Position numbers and translations under genes: made by a program. The notes under the pieces are model-generated. The model was not told the DNA's origin. It saw nothing but the letters and a program-made list of their open reading frames with translations, and did no database searches. This document shows positions 6,437 through 7,893 of a DNA stretch of 7,893 nt, piece by piece. Each line of letters starts with the position of its first letter. Position 1 is the first letter of the stretch. Origin of the DNA: Bacillota bacterium (lineage in GTDB: Bacteria; Bacillota; Clostridia; Oscillospirales; Ruminococcaceae); NCBI GenBank assembly GCA_023395695.1, contig JAEWYJ010000104.1:1-7893 (forward strand). The letters are read 5' to 3'.

Positions 6437-7584
6437 CACCACTCGGCTATTGAGCCGTCCGCATGCCGCCAGACCGGATTCTTCCAGCTGTGAGGCGTCT
6501 GGTTTTCTGCCAGCACCAGCGCTTCGTTGACCTCCACACCCAGACCGGGGCGAGTCGGCAGCGCAACATAGCCGTCGGTAAACGCCAAATCTCCGGCATT
6601 GAGAATATAGTCCAAAGGCTCATGGTAGGCATTATAATGGATGCCCATGCTCTGCTCCTGAATAAAGGCATTATAGCAGGTGGCATCCACCTGCAAGCAG
6701 GCGCTCAGTGCAATAGGCCCCAAGGGGCAATGAGGCGCCAAAGCCACGTCAAAGGCCTCTGCCATGGCGGCAATCTTTTTAACCTCGGTAATGCCGCCGG
6801 CATGCGAAACGTCGGGCTGAATAATATCCACGCCGCCCGCCTGAAGCAGACGTTTAAAATCGTAGCGCGAAAACAGCCGCTCGCCGGTAGCAATAGGGAT
6901 ATTGCAGGCCGCCGCGATATCTTTAAAATCCTCCATGCTTTCGCAGAGCACCGGCTCCTCCAAAAACATAGGGTCGAATTCCTCAAGCTTTTTTGCAAGA
7001 ATTTTGGCCATCGGCTTGTGAACCCGGCCGTGAAAATCGATTGCAATGCCAAAATATTTTCCGGTAGCCTCCCGTATGGAAGCCACGCGCTCCAGCACCG
7101 CGTCAATCTTCTCATAGCTGTCCACCATTTGAAGCTCCTCGGTAGCGTTCATCTTAATGGCAGTAAAGCCGGCATCCTGCTTTTCTTTGGCCGCCTTTGC
7201 CACATCGCTGGGCCGATCCCCGCCAATCCACGAGTATACCCGAACTCTGTCACGGCAGGCGCCGCCCATCAGCTGATAAACCGGCGCGTTAAAGTACTTT
7301 CCTTTAATGTCCCAGAGCGCCTGGTCAATGCCGGCAATAGCGCTCATCAGAATAGGGCCTCCCCGATAAAAGGCGGCACGGTAAAGCAGGCTCCAAATGT
7401 CTTCAATGCGCATCGGATCTGCCCCAACCAGATAATCCTTCATCTCCTGCACGCAGGCCAGCACCGTAGCCGCTTTACCTTCGATAACCGCTTCGCCCCA
7501 GCCGGTCAGGCCCTGATCTGTTTCGATCTTGACAAAGCCCCACCGGGGACGCACCAGATAAGTGTTAATGTTTGTGATGATCAT
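6436..7584 (-). CDS. dgoD: D-galactonate dehydratase (DgoD), enolase superfamily
   Basis: Dehydrates D-galactonate to 2-keto-3-deoxy-D-galactonate using Mg2+. The protein is 382 residues, the same as E. coli DgoD, and alignable end to end (RGGPILMSAIAGIDQALWDIKGK at 74-96, final AEW). Metal ligands Asp183, Glu209 and Glu235, general bases His185 (DFHGR) and His285 (APHCPLGP), and Glu310 (IQEQSMGIHYN) all sit at the E. coli numbers, so the active site is intact. The N-terminal capping region ITNINTYLVRPRW (3-15) also matches. The start is ATG at 7584, because the open frame extends to 7650 but the extra 22 residues (MFFCLRGCSLS...) run into the preceding gene and have no counterpart in the family. 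Only weak purine-rich sequence (AAGAG) precedes the ATG, so translation may depend on the upstream permease gene 25 bases away. The stop shares a base with the uxaA ATG. Confidence 0.97.
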   Translation of the reverse strand: MIITNINTYLVRPRWGFVKIETDQGLTGWGEAVIEGKAATVLACVQEMKDYLVGADPMRIEDIWSLLYRAAFYRGGPILMSAIAGIDQALWDIKGKYFNAPVYQLMGGACRDRVRVYSWIGGDRPSDVAKAAKEKQDAGFTAIKMNATEELQMVDSYEKIDAVLERVASIREATGKYFGIAIDFHGRVHKPMAKILAKKLEEFDPMFLEEPVLCESMEDFKDIAAACNIPIATGERLFSRYDFKRLLQAGGVDIIQPDVSHAGGITEVKKIAAMAEAFDVALAPHCPLGPIALSACLQVDATCYNAFIQEQSMGIHYNAYHEPLDYILNAGDLAFTDGYVALPTRPGLGVEVNEALVLAENQTPHSWKNPVWRHADGSIAEW

Positions 7585-7609
7585 AACGCATGCTCTTTTC
7601 TTATTATTG

Positions 7610-7893
7610 TTATAGGCCGACAATGAACACCCACGCAGGCAGAAAAACAATCATCGCCAACATGGTCTGCACCATCAGATTGGCCGCATAGCTTGGCGCA
7701 CAATTGTACTCCGAGGCCACAATGGTCGTCATGGAACCGGCAGGCAGCGCTGCAATAACCGTACTGATTTGAACAATAGTCCGATCAATTCCCAGCGCGT
7801 TCATAATCAGGCACACTGCGGCGGGCACAACCGCCATACGCAACAAGGTTGGCAGATACAACGCTCGGTTTTGGAGAATCTTCCATATGCCGG
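7610..7893 (-). CDS. AEC-family permease (auxin efflux carrier type), C-terminal fragment cut by the window edge
   Basis: The reading frame is open from the right edge to a TAA at 7610, giving about 93 C-terminal residues; the rest lies beyond the window. Three hydrophobic segments are visible: LLRMAVVPAAVCLIMNALGI, then IVQISTVIAALPAGSMTTIV, and a final AANLMVQTMLAMIVFLPAWV. The ALPAGSMTTIVASEYN stretch and the final Met/Leu-rich helix match the C-terminal half of AEC transporters, ten-helix carriers of small carboxylates in the cytoplasmic membrane. It lies 25 bases before dgoD, so it probably moves the aldonate substrate or a related acid, an unusual replacement for the DgoT/GntP/TRAP carriers common in such clusters. 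The direction of transport is unknown. The TTG at 7861 is merely internal, not a start. Confidence 0.8.
   Translation of the reverse strand, partial: GIWKILQNRALYLPTLLRMAVVPAAVCLIMNALGIDRTIVQISTVIAALPAGSMTTIVASEYNCAPSYAANLMVQTMLAMIVFLPAWVFIVGL

Noticed and set aside
6463..7626. Long plus-strand open frame opposite dgoD
   Set aside because: It is the antisense shadow of a fully conserved enzyme gene, with low-complexity, family-less translation.
7585..7650. 22-residue N-terminal extension of dgoD
   Set aside because: It overlaps the end of the permease gene and has no counterpart in DgoD; the ATG at 7584 gives exactly the E. coli length and catalytic numbering.

Overview
The window looks like a sugar-acid (aldonate/hexonate) catabolic island from a bacterium, most likely a Gram-positive anaerobe of the Clostridia type. 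The lineage is an inference. It rests on AGGAG/GGGAG-type ribosome binding sites, TTG start use, Firmicute-like versions of the aldolase and the GntR regulator, and tightly packed, overlapping genes. No rRNA, tRNA, CRISPR array, insertion sequence or phage gene was seen.

Layout. Positions 1-178 are non-coding and hold a strong intrinsic terminator (about 91-134) for minus-strand transcription. Positions 179-2793 hold a three-gene minus-strand operon: KDPG/KDPGal-type aldolase, DgoK-type 2-keto-3-deoxygalactonate kinase, and a D-2-hydroxyacid dehydrogenase, with the last two overlapping by 8 bases. Positions 2794-2907 are a divergent control region with a perfect 9-5-9 inverted repeat (2864-2886) next to the start of a plus-strand GntR/FCD regulator (2908-3600). 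Positions 3627-7893 hold a second minus-strand operon converging on the regulator gene: the C-terminal end of an AEC-family permease (cut by the window edge), D-galactonate dehydratase (dgoD), altronate dehydratase (uxaA) and a LarA-like nickel-pincer racemase/epimerase homologue.

How the genes fit. The core is a DeLey-Doudoroff-type route: DgoD dehydrates D-galactonate to 2-keto-3-deoxy-D-galactonate, DgoK phosphorylates it at C6, and the aldolase splits the product to pyruvate and glyceraldehyde 3-phosphate. A second dehydratase, UxaA, would make the C4 epimer (KDG) from D-altronate, so two aldonate branches appear to converge. The LarA homologue, which keeps the positions expected for the cofactor-bearing lysine and the nickel/catalytic histidines, is a candidate aldonate 2-epimerase feeding one of these dehydratases. 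The 2-hydroxyacid dehydrogenase may act at the same carbon by oxidation/reduction. The regulator resembles DgoR-type repressors in domain type and context, but its ligand is unknown.

The least-described part is the combination of a LarA-like enzyme, two aldonate dehydratases of different folds and an AEC permease in one operon. The individual families are known; the assembled pathway and the LarA substrate are the open questions.
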